Assembly (NCBI RefSeq): GCF_901000735.1 | Contig: NC_081550.1 | Span: 13,020,877-13,084,876, forward strand | Length of the DNA: 64,000 nucleotides | Reading direction: 5' to 3' | Source: Corylus avellana | Lineage: Eukaryota > Streptophyta > Magnoliopsida > Fagales > Betulaceae | Shown here: one piece after another, positions 54,058 through 64,000 of the stretch | Layout of the letters: each line of letters begins with the position of its first letter | How positions within the stretch are numbered: position 1 is the stretch's first letter | Made by a program: the position numbers and the translations under genes | The notes under the pieces: model-generated | Database searches by the model: none | What the model was told of the DNA's origin: nothing | Seen by the model: the letters and a program-made list of their open reading frames with translations, nothing else

Positions 54058-54820
54058 TAGTTCTTACTTCCTACTACCTAGTACCTCCTAAATAAGGCCC
54101 AAATACAGTAACCCTTCAAAATCAGAGAGCCAAACGCTCTCTTCTCTCTCCTCTATAATCCCCCAAACCCTCGTTCGGCAGCCATGGAGGAGGGAGACGC
54201 TGTCTTCCTCCTCCTCCCTTTTTCTCTCTTTTTCCATTCTCTTTACTCCCCCTCCCCTTCTTGCCTCATCAGAGGCCAAAACTGTCTCGTGCAACAAACG
54301 TTTTGCATTTTCCTTTAATTAATGCCTTAATTGAACAGACTAAGTTTGAAACTCAAACTTTAGCTTCATTTCTTTTGGCGTATAATATTTTTAAAACAAT
54401 GTTTCTGTATTTTTAATAATCCGATTTGACGAAAAAACCTTCTTTCATATTCGCAAATTACACTTCTAAAAAATACCAGCAACAGAAAATAAAATCTAAA
54501 CACTTTGTAAGTATTTGTCTAAAACGAGTGTATCATTTTGTTTTTTTAAGATCACTAGCAGTCTAGCTTCAATGAAATTCACTAACAAAGCGAAAAATTG
54601 GCAATACCTTCATCAACGATATTTGCTCTTGTCATCCTCAGCATATGCAAGTAAATTGTATTTGGATTCCATTTCACTGTTCATGGACACAATGCAAGGT
54701 ATGTCCATTTTGAACACTTGACTGTTTTATACAGTAGCAATATTATCAATTTATCATTCTTGATAATTTAGCAATGATCACACCATAACTAGTGTGGTTA
54801 TCCTCATACACTATCATATA
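54058..54820. other. 3' flank of kiwellin and intergenic
   Basis: A pyrimidine-rich stretch (54110-54260) lies just after the gene. The rest is AT-rich, with short frames of no recognised type. Confidence 0.5.
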
Positions 54821-55448
54821 TGTTGGGAATATTTTTACTCAACCAGCCCATCAGATCTTGGACTTTAAGGCCAATGTTAGGCCCACAAAGAAAGCATTAT
54901 TGGAGTATGAGTCTCAATTTAGGTCCAATTAGAATTCTTTGAAGAATCTAACACAACAGATATACTCCAAGCCTAATTGAAGTAGGACCCCAAGTCCAAT
55001 TCAAACTCTCAGAACTCTCACATCAAGTTGAAAAAGGAAACCTAGTCCAAGTCTAACTCCACTTCTCAGCCTATAAGTAGGCTCCTACACTAAGTATAAA
55101 CCTTAGACTGAATTATTGAACTTTGTGCATCATACTGCTCTTATCCAAGTAGCTGAGTTTTCTCGACATAGACGATCTTTTTGACACTCTTTCTATTTTG
55201 CAACCATTAGGGAGCATTACAAACGCAAATTGAAGATCAGTAGTGCCTCAAAGAACATGTAGTTCACACCGTATTGGAAACTATTATAACAGTTTGGCGC
55301 CGTCTTTAGGAACGATTATTCGTTTCTCATAAAAAAAATCTGTCATGGTGGTGAACACGCATTAAAGCAATCATGTCAGCCTGATGAAGAGAGAAGATCC
55401 AAACCCGAAAAATCAGCCGAATCCAAAATGAGAGGAGATAGAAAAATG
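54821..55448 (+). mobile_element. Tat-like 5' end: LTR, primer site and start of the leader
   Basis: The LTR at 54821-55291 (471 bp) starts TGTTGGGAATATTTTTACTC and ends ATTATAACA, followed by GTTTGGCGCCGTCTTTAGGAA. CATGGTGGTGAACACGC at 55344 is the start region of gag. The element is cut at 55449 by a family C LTR. Its LTR resembles the decayed LTR piece in the unit A/B repeats (4484-4780, 16650-16950). Confidence 0.8.
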
Positions 55449-58265
55449 TGTTGTGCAAATATCCATCTAAATAATAGATGAATAAATGTATGTTTTACTC
55501 GTAAGTACACAAGATCAAAACGATAGTATAGAAAGCAAGTGCGAGATCTGTAATGCCCCCAAAATTAGCCTTAACTAACCTCGCAGGATTACTGGCAATT
55601 ACCCCACTTAAACCAACTGGTGGCTAAATGAGGAATAACCCCTCTAAGCATTAAGCATTATCAGAGTTAATGCATAGGAAGGTAAAATAAATCTGAGAAA
55701 AACTATAAGCATTACAGTACAAGTATATTCCTCAAATAAAGACATGGAGCAACTAATCATGTCATTTGGTTTGATAAAAGGTGGTGTACCCCCGGTGTCA
55801 AGCGCCTAAGTATTTTAATGCATAAAAACTAATGGTTTATAGGTCATAACTCTCATGTATGGTATACCCGAGATATTACCCCTTCTCAGAAAGGTTGGCA
55901 CTGTCCCGAGGGACCTGTAATATAATGCCCGTGCCCTGGTCATTGTACGCTACCATCCACCACTAATGGCACGACCGAGTCTGACCTTGGGTGGCCTACA
56001 CCACTAATGATATCCGTCCTATAGTGATCAACCATTAGGGAATGGCTGCGCCGGTCACAAAAACCATTGGATCCAAAGCCCCCACACACACACATCTAAC
56101 CATAGAATGAGATCTATATAGTAAGCTCATGGCCATTATTTCGCACGTACCGATGCCCATATCATATGATGCATCTTATCAATTAGTTATTAAAGTCGTT
56201 ACCGAGTTATTATAAAAAGTAGACATGTTCACATCATAATCGTGGCTAGTCAACTGACATATCCCACGTTTTTAAGGAAAGTGTTCGTAAGTGTTTACTT
56301 ACCTCATACACTCACTCGAGTCTTCATCACAAATCCATGCTATAACGAAACATGGCCTATCGTTATAAGCAGTACTAGAGAACTCTACGAGGTTCCAACT
56401 AATTAAAAATGGATGCTAAGACTTTGAGACATTTAAAGGGCTAAGGAGCACAAGAGCCAGCCTCTGGTCAAGCGCTCGTTCCTTAGGGCAAGCGTTTGGC
56501 TAGGGGCTAGGGTTTTGGCCAGAAGCCCCTAAAATGCTTCTAGGCCTTTATCTAAAGCTATGGGTTGGTATCTAGGCTCAAAATAAACACATGCATCACA
56601 GGAAAAACACAACACAAAGAATCAAGGAGGTGTTTAAAAGCCTTTTGAAAACACTTCTCTTTCTTTTTAAGAAATAGGCACATCCAAGTGCAAAACATAT
56701 TATCAACAAAGGTGGTTTGGAAAACCCTTTCGAAATCATTCTTGTTTTTCAAGGAAATGGTACAAGAACTTGTTGTAGCATCTCCAAAGCTTGTAATATT
56801 AAGAGAGTAATAGCAATACTTGGAAAGCTTAAACTTCAAGATATTAACAACTAAGCAAGCGTAATCAACTCATCAAAATATAAGGGAAATATGGTGGTTA
56901 CCTCAACAAGCAAGCTATTCAAGGTTCCTCATCCTTCTCCAAAGGCACTTGCTCACACATTCTCAACTATTAAAGTAGCAGGGTTTCCCAAAGGTTCCAG
57001 AGGCTAATTTGAGGGCTGGGTCGAATGGGGGTATAGGGTATTTATAGGGGAAGAAGCTAAGGGCAAAATGGAAAAACTCCTAAAAAGGGGTGAACGCTCG
57101 TGTGTACTATTCATGCGAGCGCTCATGTACTCTTCACAGCTTTTATCAAGCAATTTCTTAAAAGGTGTGAGCGCTCGTGTGGTCCCCGGTTGAGCGCTCG
57201 TGTACTGTTTACAAAAGGCCAAAAGTGCTTTTCAGATTACGGTTTCACAAAGTGGCGTGAGGTTCAGATGAGCGCTCGGTGTGGTTCCTGGACAAGCGCT
57301 CATCCAGTGAGGGTGGTTTTGGGCTTTTGCTTGCTAAAATGGCCTAAGGCTTAGGCCCATTAAGGAAGGTATATGTTTTACTGTTTGGCCTTGCTTAGAA
57401 GGCTAATAACTTGTTGAGTAAGGAGTTAAAACTCTTTTTAAAATGATTTATAAAGTCAGGGTATTACAAGATCTTTCCCACGATGATTGCTATAATTATG
57501 CCTAAAATTAATTCCCTAAATAATTAACTGAATGAAATAAAATCAAATATTGAGTTGAAATAATAAGAATGAAAGGGTAGGGTTTTGATACCCACCACTA
57601 ATCATACTCGAATAAGATAAACAATATGCTAATATTCCAACCATATCAAGATACCCAATGTTTGCCAACCTAAGGGCATGGTATCTACTCTTTAAGCTAT
57701 TGATCTCCCTAAACAACGAATTAGGCATGGTATCTACTCTAATTCTTTTCTTTCTCAAAAGATTTAGCATGGTATCTACTAAGTTGTTCTTCAAGAAAGC
57801 ATAAATCTATGGAGATCGACGACCACATGAAGCCTAGAGCATAGTATCTATTTCTGGTTGTCCATGTTGATTAATCCAATAACTTGTGTTGTGGTTCTTT
57901 TATCACTCTATTAAACCCAGGACTCGGTCATCCAAATTAACTTAAATAATAAATCCATACCACATGCATATGATGATTAAGTACATTCATCTGAGGAATT
58001 TAATAACATAGGAAATAATCAAGTTAAGTATCCAAAATATAATTGTAGTGAAGGCGCCAATAATAGTAGTTAAGTCGGTGCGAGTGCGCTCGAGCCCAAT
58101 GTTGATACACTCGAGCTCACTTGCGCTCGAGCTCATTTGCGCTCGTGCTTAAGGGTCCTGAGCTCATGTGCAGTTTTGTGCTCAAGCCCATCACAAGTGG
58201 GCTCAAGCCCATTTCTTTAGCATCTCAAAATTTTATGTTTTAAGCCCAAAATCAATGGAATTTGT
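55449..58265 (-). mobile_element. Family C LTR (minus), split by a solo LTR
   Basis: The parts 55449-55548 and 57474 to about 58265 match, in reverse complement, the family C LTRs at 58270-59592 and 61824-63155. TGTTGTGCAAAT is the LTR end, and the phrase GCATGGTATCTACT recurs three times or more. It carries a CGAGCGC word cluster at 58078-58210. The LTR start is not intact: the match breaks at about 58265. Confidence 0.75.
55549..57468 (-). mobile_element. Solo LTR, family D (1920 bp), with perfect target duplication
   Basis: The ends are TGTAATGCCCC at the left and GGGTATTACA at the right; AGATC flanks both (55544-55548 and 57469-57473). In minus sense it starts TGTAATACCC, has a GAGCGCTC-rich cluster (57076-57310) about 160-390 bp in, and then a TATAAATA box (57039-57046). 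The minus direction is therefore preferred. No internal genes remain, so the element has lost its body by LTR recombination. A second, diverged part of the same family is at 59716-60080. Confidence 0.9.
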
Positions 58266-58269
58266 TTGC

Positions 58270-59592
58270 TTGTTTTAAGCCTAAAATATACATATTTTAG
58301 CCCCTTAATTTATATATGTTAGGCTCTTAGTGTTGTTATTATTTGATGTTTTGTTTCTTTTTTGTTTCTTTTTTTTTTTTTTTTTTTTTTATGTTTTTAG
58401 GGTTTTTGAAGAAAAGCAAGTTTCAGACTTAAACGACAAATTGGGAAAAAGCTGGAAGCCATAGGATCGATCACAGCCCAATCTAGGCCCGAGTGCAGGT
58501 GCGCTCGAGCGCAAGATAGCTAGGATCGAGCGCTAGTAGCGCACTAGCGCTCGATCACACATGAAGCCAGGCGCAAGCATAGGATGCGCTCGAGCGCCCA
58601 ACACAAGGGATCGATCACAGGCGTGCGATCGAGCGCACTCGCGTAGCCCAAACGCACCAGGACTCCTTTCCCACATCAAAGTTGGAGTTCACTATCCTAA
58701 TTAAACTATAACTTAGACCTATGAGTCTAATAGGGTTTCTAGGATTCTAGGGTTTTTTAAGCCTATAAATAGATCTCTATGCCTCTAGGAAAAAGTGAGG
58801 AGAAGCAGACATAAGTTATGGAAAAGAACTAAAGGCTAGATCAAGAAGAGTTTGGGTTTTTCTTCTCTTCCCCTTTTATTTTTATTATGTAGTTAGTAAT
58901 TTAATTAGGGCTAGTTTAAAGCCCCAATCATGTGTCTGTAAAATTACAATATTGACGCTTCTGCTACAATTATCTTTTGGATGTTTAAATTGATTAATTC
59001 CTATTTGATCAAATTTTTCATATGCATGTGTGTTGAATTTATGTTATTTAATTCAATTTGGATGACCGAGTCCTGGGCTTAATATAGTGACAAATGAACC
59101 CCATCACAGGTTCTTGGCTTAATCAACAATATCATGCCCTAGGTTTCATGTGGTTGTCGATTTTCATAGATTTATGTTTTCCTTTGGAAAGAAAAGATTT
59201 AGAGTAGATATCATGCCTAGTTCGTTGCTTAGGGAAATCAATAGTTTAAGGAGTATATACCATGTCTTTAGGTTGGCAAACATTGAATATCTAAATATAA
59301 TTGGAATACTAGCTTATTGTTAATTTTATGTGAGTGTGGTTAGCGGTGGATTTCAAAACCCTAATTCTTTTTTAGATTAGTTAATCTTTTATTTTATTTC
59401 TTTATTTTAATTCAATTAGTGACAATTGTTTTAAAACTGTTAATTAAATAGGAAAATACATTCTAAGCATAATTTACCAATCCTCGTAGGAATGATCTCG
59501 TATTTGCCTGTTATACTTTCGTTTGATCTTATGTACTAGCGAGAAAAACGTAGCAAATATTTGCCTATTAATTTAGGTGGGTATTTGTCACA
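58270..59592 (+). mobile_element. Family C LTR (plus)
   Basis: It starts near AAGCCTAAAATATACATATT and ends near GGGTATTTGTCACAATAC. It has a word cluster at 58462-58640 (GCGCTCGAGCGCAAG, GATCGAGCGCTAG, GCGATCGAGCGCACTC) and a TATAAATA at 58764-58771. It lies head to head with the minus copy at 57474-58265. Confidence 0.8.
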
Positions 59593-59604
59593 ATACTTGC
59601 ATCT

Positions 59605-59715
59605 TCGTTTAAACCTGAAAACACTAAAACAATACAAAATAAAAAAGATAACGATGCTAAGGAATTAACATATGCAAGTTAAGGGGCTTGAATGTACAAC
59701 ATTCGGCTCTTATCA
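59605..59715 (-). mobile_element. Family A LTR fragment (minus)
   Basis: This is the reverse complement of the first 110 bp of the Athila LTR. It ends at 59715 with TTCGGCTCTTATCA (sense TGATAAGAGCCGAATG). It is bounded by family C and family D pieces and is too short to give a target duplication. Confidence 0.75.
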
Positions 59716-60618
59716 ACCGGTACATGCGGAATAACAGTCATGGGCATACTATACATGTTAACTGTGTGGTCAAAAGTGGCGGTGTGTTAGATGGGCCTTG
59801 GATCTAATAGCTGGTTCGTGACCGGCGTAGCCATATTTGATTAGTGGGTCACTACAGGACATATATCATTAGTAGTGTAGGCCATCCGAGGTCGGACTCA
59901 GTATGGTTGCTAGTGTTATGAACAGTAGCATTCAATGTTTGGGGCACCGACATTGTATTACAAGTCTCTCGGGACAACGTCAACCTTGCTGATAATGGGT
60001 AATATCTCAAATAGATCAAACAGCTTGAACTATCACTTGATTTTTATAGTTACAACATATATTATATTTATATTGTATCCATTAATAATTGTCATGTCAC
60101 AATGTTGCATATGATTTATTAACAACTAAGTTCATTATTCAAATGGCATGTACACCGTGTGCATTTTTTCTAACTAAGTCGTTGAATTTACCCTTGTATT
60201 ATTTCCCCTCCATTATTTCTAACTACGATGTTTAGCTAGCTTAGATGAGGATGGATCTGTGGAGACACCTAGTTATCATGACGGATTTGCTCAGGATCAT
60301 TTTTGAGGACTAGCACCATGTCTGGTTCAAGTCAATATGGGATGCTAGCGGGTTTGTTCGTCTAGAGTTGCTCAATATAATCTTTATGCTTTATTTAGTT
60401 AAACGTAAGCCTTCTTATTTTCAGAACATCTTTTCATGATATGTATTATTATTTTGATGACCAGTCTCTGACCTATACTTTTGGAGATCCAGTTATATAT
60501 GTTATGATGCTTTGAGTTTGTTCTAGTTATTATGATTGTGGTTTTAAATTATTGCTATCTCTGTCTCTTAGTTGAAGTCTTATTCTGTAGTCTCTCTCTT
60601 CGGAGAGGATGAGATTGT
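59716..60618 (+). mobile_element. Family D LTR fragment, diverged, and unassigned LTR-like DNA
   Basis: 59716-60020 aligns in reverse complement with 55860-56160 of the solo LTR: GTGTAGGCCAYCCRAGGTC, GGTAATATCTC and TCYCTCGGGACA are shared. The remainder to 60618 is AT-rich, with no recognised gene. Confidence 0.65.
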
Positions 60619-61823
60619 TGAGTGCCAAATATTGCATTTTTAGGCCCCTTAATTTATGTTTACTAAGCCTTTAACCTTATTACTTTTTGATGTTTTGATT
60701 AGTTTTGGTGTTTTAGTGTTTTGCAGGTCATTGAGAAAAAACTGTGGTCTTAAGACGAAAGTTGCAAGAAAGTTGAAGCAAAGCATTTTCAATTATGGAA
60801 GTGCGCTCGAGCGTATTGGCCACGCAATCAAGCACAGTCGTGCCCACCATCAAGCCAACAGCGCCAAAGCGCTGTGCCACAGGAAACCTGATGCACGAGT
60901 GCGATCAAGCGCACTCGTCTGACCTGGCAGTGCTGAAATCCTAACTAAACATTATAAATATCAATTTTTCTTATTGTAAACGGACTGAGATGAGCCAGGG
61001 GCGCCGTGCTTTGTCAATTTTCGTGTTTTCTGGGTTCTTGGAGCTTTCAACTCCAATTCTTTTGAAAGTAATTTGATTTCAATGAAGTATTTTAGTTTCT
61101 TTATGATCTCTTTTGTCATGAGAGGCTAAATCTTCAACTAAGGTTGAAGATGAAGCCTCACCATTGATTTATTTGCATATTTTTATGTTTAGTTTGTACA
61201 ATTCCATCATTTAATGTAATGTATGCTCGTTTCAATTCAATTGTGTGACAAAATTGTGATTGATTGTTGTTTATAAATCGTGAAAAAGTTGGATATTCAT
61301 TATGTTTCATTCAATTGATACATTGCATCTTTTGGTTTACTTTGGATATCCATTGTCTTTTGTGCAAGCATGAATACATTGGATCTTTTTAACTAAACCA
61401 GATATGTTTTGTGATTTGTAATAGAGGTGGATTCATTAAATGATTCAATAGGATTTTATAAAAACAATAGAACATGCAATGGGTCTAATCGCTTGTCGGA
61501 TGTATGAACTAAACATGAGAATGCGTGCTTTAATTTGGTGAAGTGAATTCTGAAACCTTAGTCGTTTATCATTTGATTATTGTCATTTTGTTTAATTTAT
61601 GTTTGTTTATTTCTTTATTCAAATATCCCAAAATTCGGAATTAGGTTAAAATAAGATTAATTTAGATAAGAATTGATTTTTGCAACGCAATTCCCTGTGA
61701 ATCAACCTCGCACTTGCACATGCTGTATTGCACACGACTTGTGCACTTGCAAGTAATTATAATTTGCACATCAAGTTTTTTGTGCCGTTGTCGAGGAGTT
61801 GTTTGTTTGTGGAAATTGATCTT
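60619..61823 (+). mobile_element. Family B LTR, primer site and start of leader
   Basis: The LTR at 60619-61773 starts TGAGTGCCAAATATTGC and ends TTTGCACATCA. It is followed by TGTGCCGTTGTCGAGGAG (61781), a primer-site relative of the Athila TGGCGCCGTTGCC. The word cluster is at 60800-60925 and TATAAATA at 60953-60960. The leader is interrupted after 50 bp by a family C LTR at 61824. It is the 5' end of an Athila-like element. Confidence 0.8.
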
Positions 61824-63155
61824 TGATAAGTACTAAAATATTCATATTTTCAGCCCTTAACTTGCATGTGTTTAATCCTTTGGTTTTAGTTAATTAGGCC
61901 ATTTTAATTCCTTTTTGTGTTTTTCATGTTTTTACAAGCTTTTGGAAGAAAATGAAGTAAAACTGGGTGATTTGGGCATAAAGAGAGAAGATGGGAAAAG
62001 TTGGAACTCCCTGATACTGCGATCAATCGCAAGGTACGTGCGATCGAGTGCAGTACTCGAGAGGACATAGCACAAAGCAAGCCAGGAACGATCGAGCGCA
62101 TGCCAGAAGAAGGATCGATCGCAGACCTACGATCGAGCGCACCCGTGCGCAGAAGACAAACCAAGGTGGCGGCTAAGATGTCCCTATTTCCATATTAGGG
62201 TTTTCCAACACCCAATTGTAATAGAATTGAAACCCTACGAAATCCCTGGGGTTTACTACTTTTCCAAGGACTTCTAAAGCCTATAAATAGACTCTTAAGC
62301 CTTTAGAATAGAGGACGTTTGCAATGAGAGAATAGGAACTCGTCAAGTTCAAGTCTCGGATTTATTCTTTTCCTTTATTTTATTTTATTTTATGAAGACG
62401 TTTAACATCAACTTTATGTGTAGCTAATTTAATTAGTAGGGCTTGATTGAAGCCCTAGTTATGTTTCGTTAATATTTCAATATTGGCGCATTTGTGATGA
62501 TCTTGTTGTGCTATTTAACTTGATTAATACCTGCTTGCATGAATTCCTCATATGTGTATGCCTGATCAACATATGCATGTGGTATGGACTAGTTAGTTAA
62601 ATCAATTTGGATGGCCGAGTCCTAGGTTTAACATAAGTAACAAAAGAAATCCACGCCGGGTTCTTGGGTTAATCAACATGGGGAACTGGGAATATATGCC
62701 ATGCCCTAGGCCTCGTGTGTTTGTCGATTTCCATAGAACATATGCTTTCCTAAGAAACAACTTAGTATAAATCATGCTAAATCCCTTAGGAATGAAAAGA
62801 ATTAGAGTAGATGCCATGCCTAACTTGTTTCTTAGGGAAATTTATAGCTTTAGGAGTATACGACATGCTCTAAGGTTGACAAACATTAGATATGCATAAC
62901 TTGATCAAAGCATTGGCATATTGTTATATTAGCTAAATATAATTAGTTGTGGATGTCAAAGCCCTACCCTTTATTATCATCACTTCAACAATCAATCTTT
63001 GTTTTGCTTAAGGAATCTACTTTTAAATATAAATTCAGCAATCCTCGTGAGAATGATCTTGTACTTGCACCATATACTACTATGTTGACCTTGTGCACTT
63101 GCAGGTAAAACGTACAAATTATTATCTATTAATTTAAGTAATATTTTGCACAACA
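61824..63155 (+). mobile_element. Family C LTR (5' LTR of the last element)
   Basis: It starts TGATAAGTACTAAAATATTC and ends TTTTGCACAACA (1332 bp). The word cluster is at 62020-62150, with TATAAATA at 62282-62289 and repeats of the GTAGATGCCATGCC type at 62810. It is followed directly by leader and gag sequence, so it acts as the 5' LTR of the deleted element that leaves the window. No canonical primer site was found after it. Confidence 0.8.
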
Positions 63156-64000
63156 ATCTTTGTTTAAATTGATTTTATTTTTCTACTAGTTATAATTAGG
63201 ACTTTGCTTTTATTTTTCTTTTTGCAATTGTGTCTTTTTATTTTTATTTTGTTTGATTACTGCTGTTAACAAAAAAAAAAGGAAGATTTTGTGTTTGGTT
63301 CGTTTTTGCAGTTTTTGGCGAATTTTCGTCCCTGCCAAGGCGCTCGATCGAACCTCACCTACGCTCGAGCACACTCGAGTCTATCGTAGCAAGGATCCCA
63401 CGTGCCTGTGCTTGATGATTCTGGAATTGCATGCGAGCGCATAGCAAATGCACAATTCGCACGCATCTGCGGTCCATCGCACATCACCTGCGCTCGAGCG
63501 CACCCCCATAGACTGCACCAAAACGAACCAATCCCTGAAATTTTGCTAAACTTATGTTTGGTCCGTTTTATGAGTTCTGAATTTCTTGCTTTTAATTTTT
63601 TGGTATTTCTGTTTAGTTTTGTGTTTCTGTGTCAATTTCATTTTTGTTTATTTTATTCCTAAAAATAAAAAATAAATAAATAAATAAATAAATAAAAAAT
63701 TATAACTGTTTCATGTGGAGTGTGCTTTGTTTTAAAAAGCGAGGGTGAAGCATGAATTTCCCGTTTGGTAATTTTAATGCTTCTCCTAGTTGTAAGACAC
63801 TAGCTCCTACCAACTACTCTCACATTTTTAACTCACGTGAACCATGTTCATATTGCTTCAATCCTCACCATCAGATTGGAAATTGTCCATCCTATGGACA
63901 ATTTTCCAATTTTTCGTATAAGCAAATGAACATTTCTTTCTCCAGACCAAGGTTTGAAACAAATTCCAATTTTTATAACCTAGACTGGAGCAACTCTTCT
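63156..64000 (+). pseudogene. Athila-like element with large gag deletion, runs off the edge
   Basis: After the LTR come an AT-rich leader with a word cluster at 63338-63505 (GGCGCTCGATCG, GCGCTCGAGCGCAC) and an AT-rich spacer. At 63725 the frame reads FVLKSEGEA, matching FMLKSEDEAW in the middle of Athila gag (35626). It soon shows EPCSYCFNPHHQIGNCPSYG, the gag zinc-knuckle-like motif. The N-terminal two-thirds of gag are therefore deleted. The element continues past 64000. Confidence 0.75.

Noticed and set aside
33369..63505. CTCGAG (XhoI-like) sites as cloning linkers
   Set aside because: The words vary (GATCGAGC, GCTCGAGT, GAGCGCTC), lie at fixed places in natural LTRs, and are not vector junctions.

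Overview
This is AT-rich plant nuclear DNA, probably from a eudicot (a woody rosid is a guess). The evidence is multi-exon genes with GT/AG introns, plant-only families (kiwellin, MIP1 leucine-zipper/DUF547) and heavily nested plant transposons: Athila- and Tat-type Ty3/gypsy elements, CACTA, MULE, TRIM, a tRNA-derived SINE and LINEs. Three runs of N are assembly gaps.

Host genes are few. (1) 15059-16285 (+): an intronless kinase-like gene whose HRD and DFG motifs are both degraded, so probably a pseudokinase. Its N-terminus is borrowed from repeat DNA. (2) 45888-51128 (-): an intact ten-exon gene for a 580-aa MIP1 leucine-zipper/DUF547 protein. (3) 53407-54057 (+): a secreted kiwellin. A fourth small gene (20957-21578, -), encoding a GRF zinc finger, coiled coil and membrane tail, lies inside a MULE and is probably cargo.

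Layout. 1-1304: LINE 3' end. 1333-10150 (unit A) and 14726-23773 (unit B): two copies of one ancestral block that share an old LTR remnant, a MULE-type terminus and even a Tat LTR with the same left junction. Unit A carries an LTR nested in an LTR (1477-4302) and a 3.8-kb CACTA element with its own SINE (6205-10004). Unit B carries the kinase gene and a three-layer nest (17099-22822): outer MULE-type element, inner 4.8-kb MULE, and a TRIM. 10151-14030 holds no recognisable gene.

23209-45547 is a Tat-lineage retrotransposon (LTRs of 565/571 bp, dual RNase H, antisense extra ORF, degenerate 3' repeat array). Its antisense ORF was broken by a 10.4-kb Athila element (33205-43570, 3' LTR truncated) and by a complete 423-bp TRIM (43614-44036, perfect 5-bp duplication). 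From 54821 to the window end is a pile of LTR pieces: a Tat-like 5' end, two head-to-head LTRs of one family, a 1.9-kb solo LTR with a perfect target duplication, further LTRs, and a gag-deleted Athila derivative running off the end.

The most interesting unexplained pattern is a set of CpG-rich, palindrome-rich word clusters (GCTCGAGC, CGATCGAGCGC, GAGCGCTC). They sit about 165-220 bp inside the 5' end of the LTRs, just upstream of a TATAAATA box, in four otherwise dissimilar LTR families. They recur about 175-185 bp into two leaders and once more downstream of an integrase.
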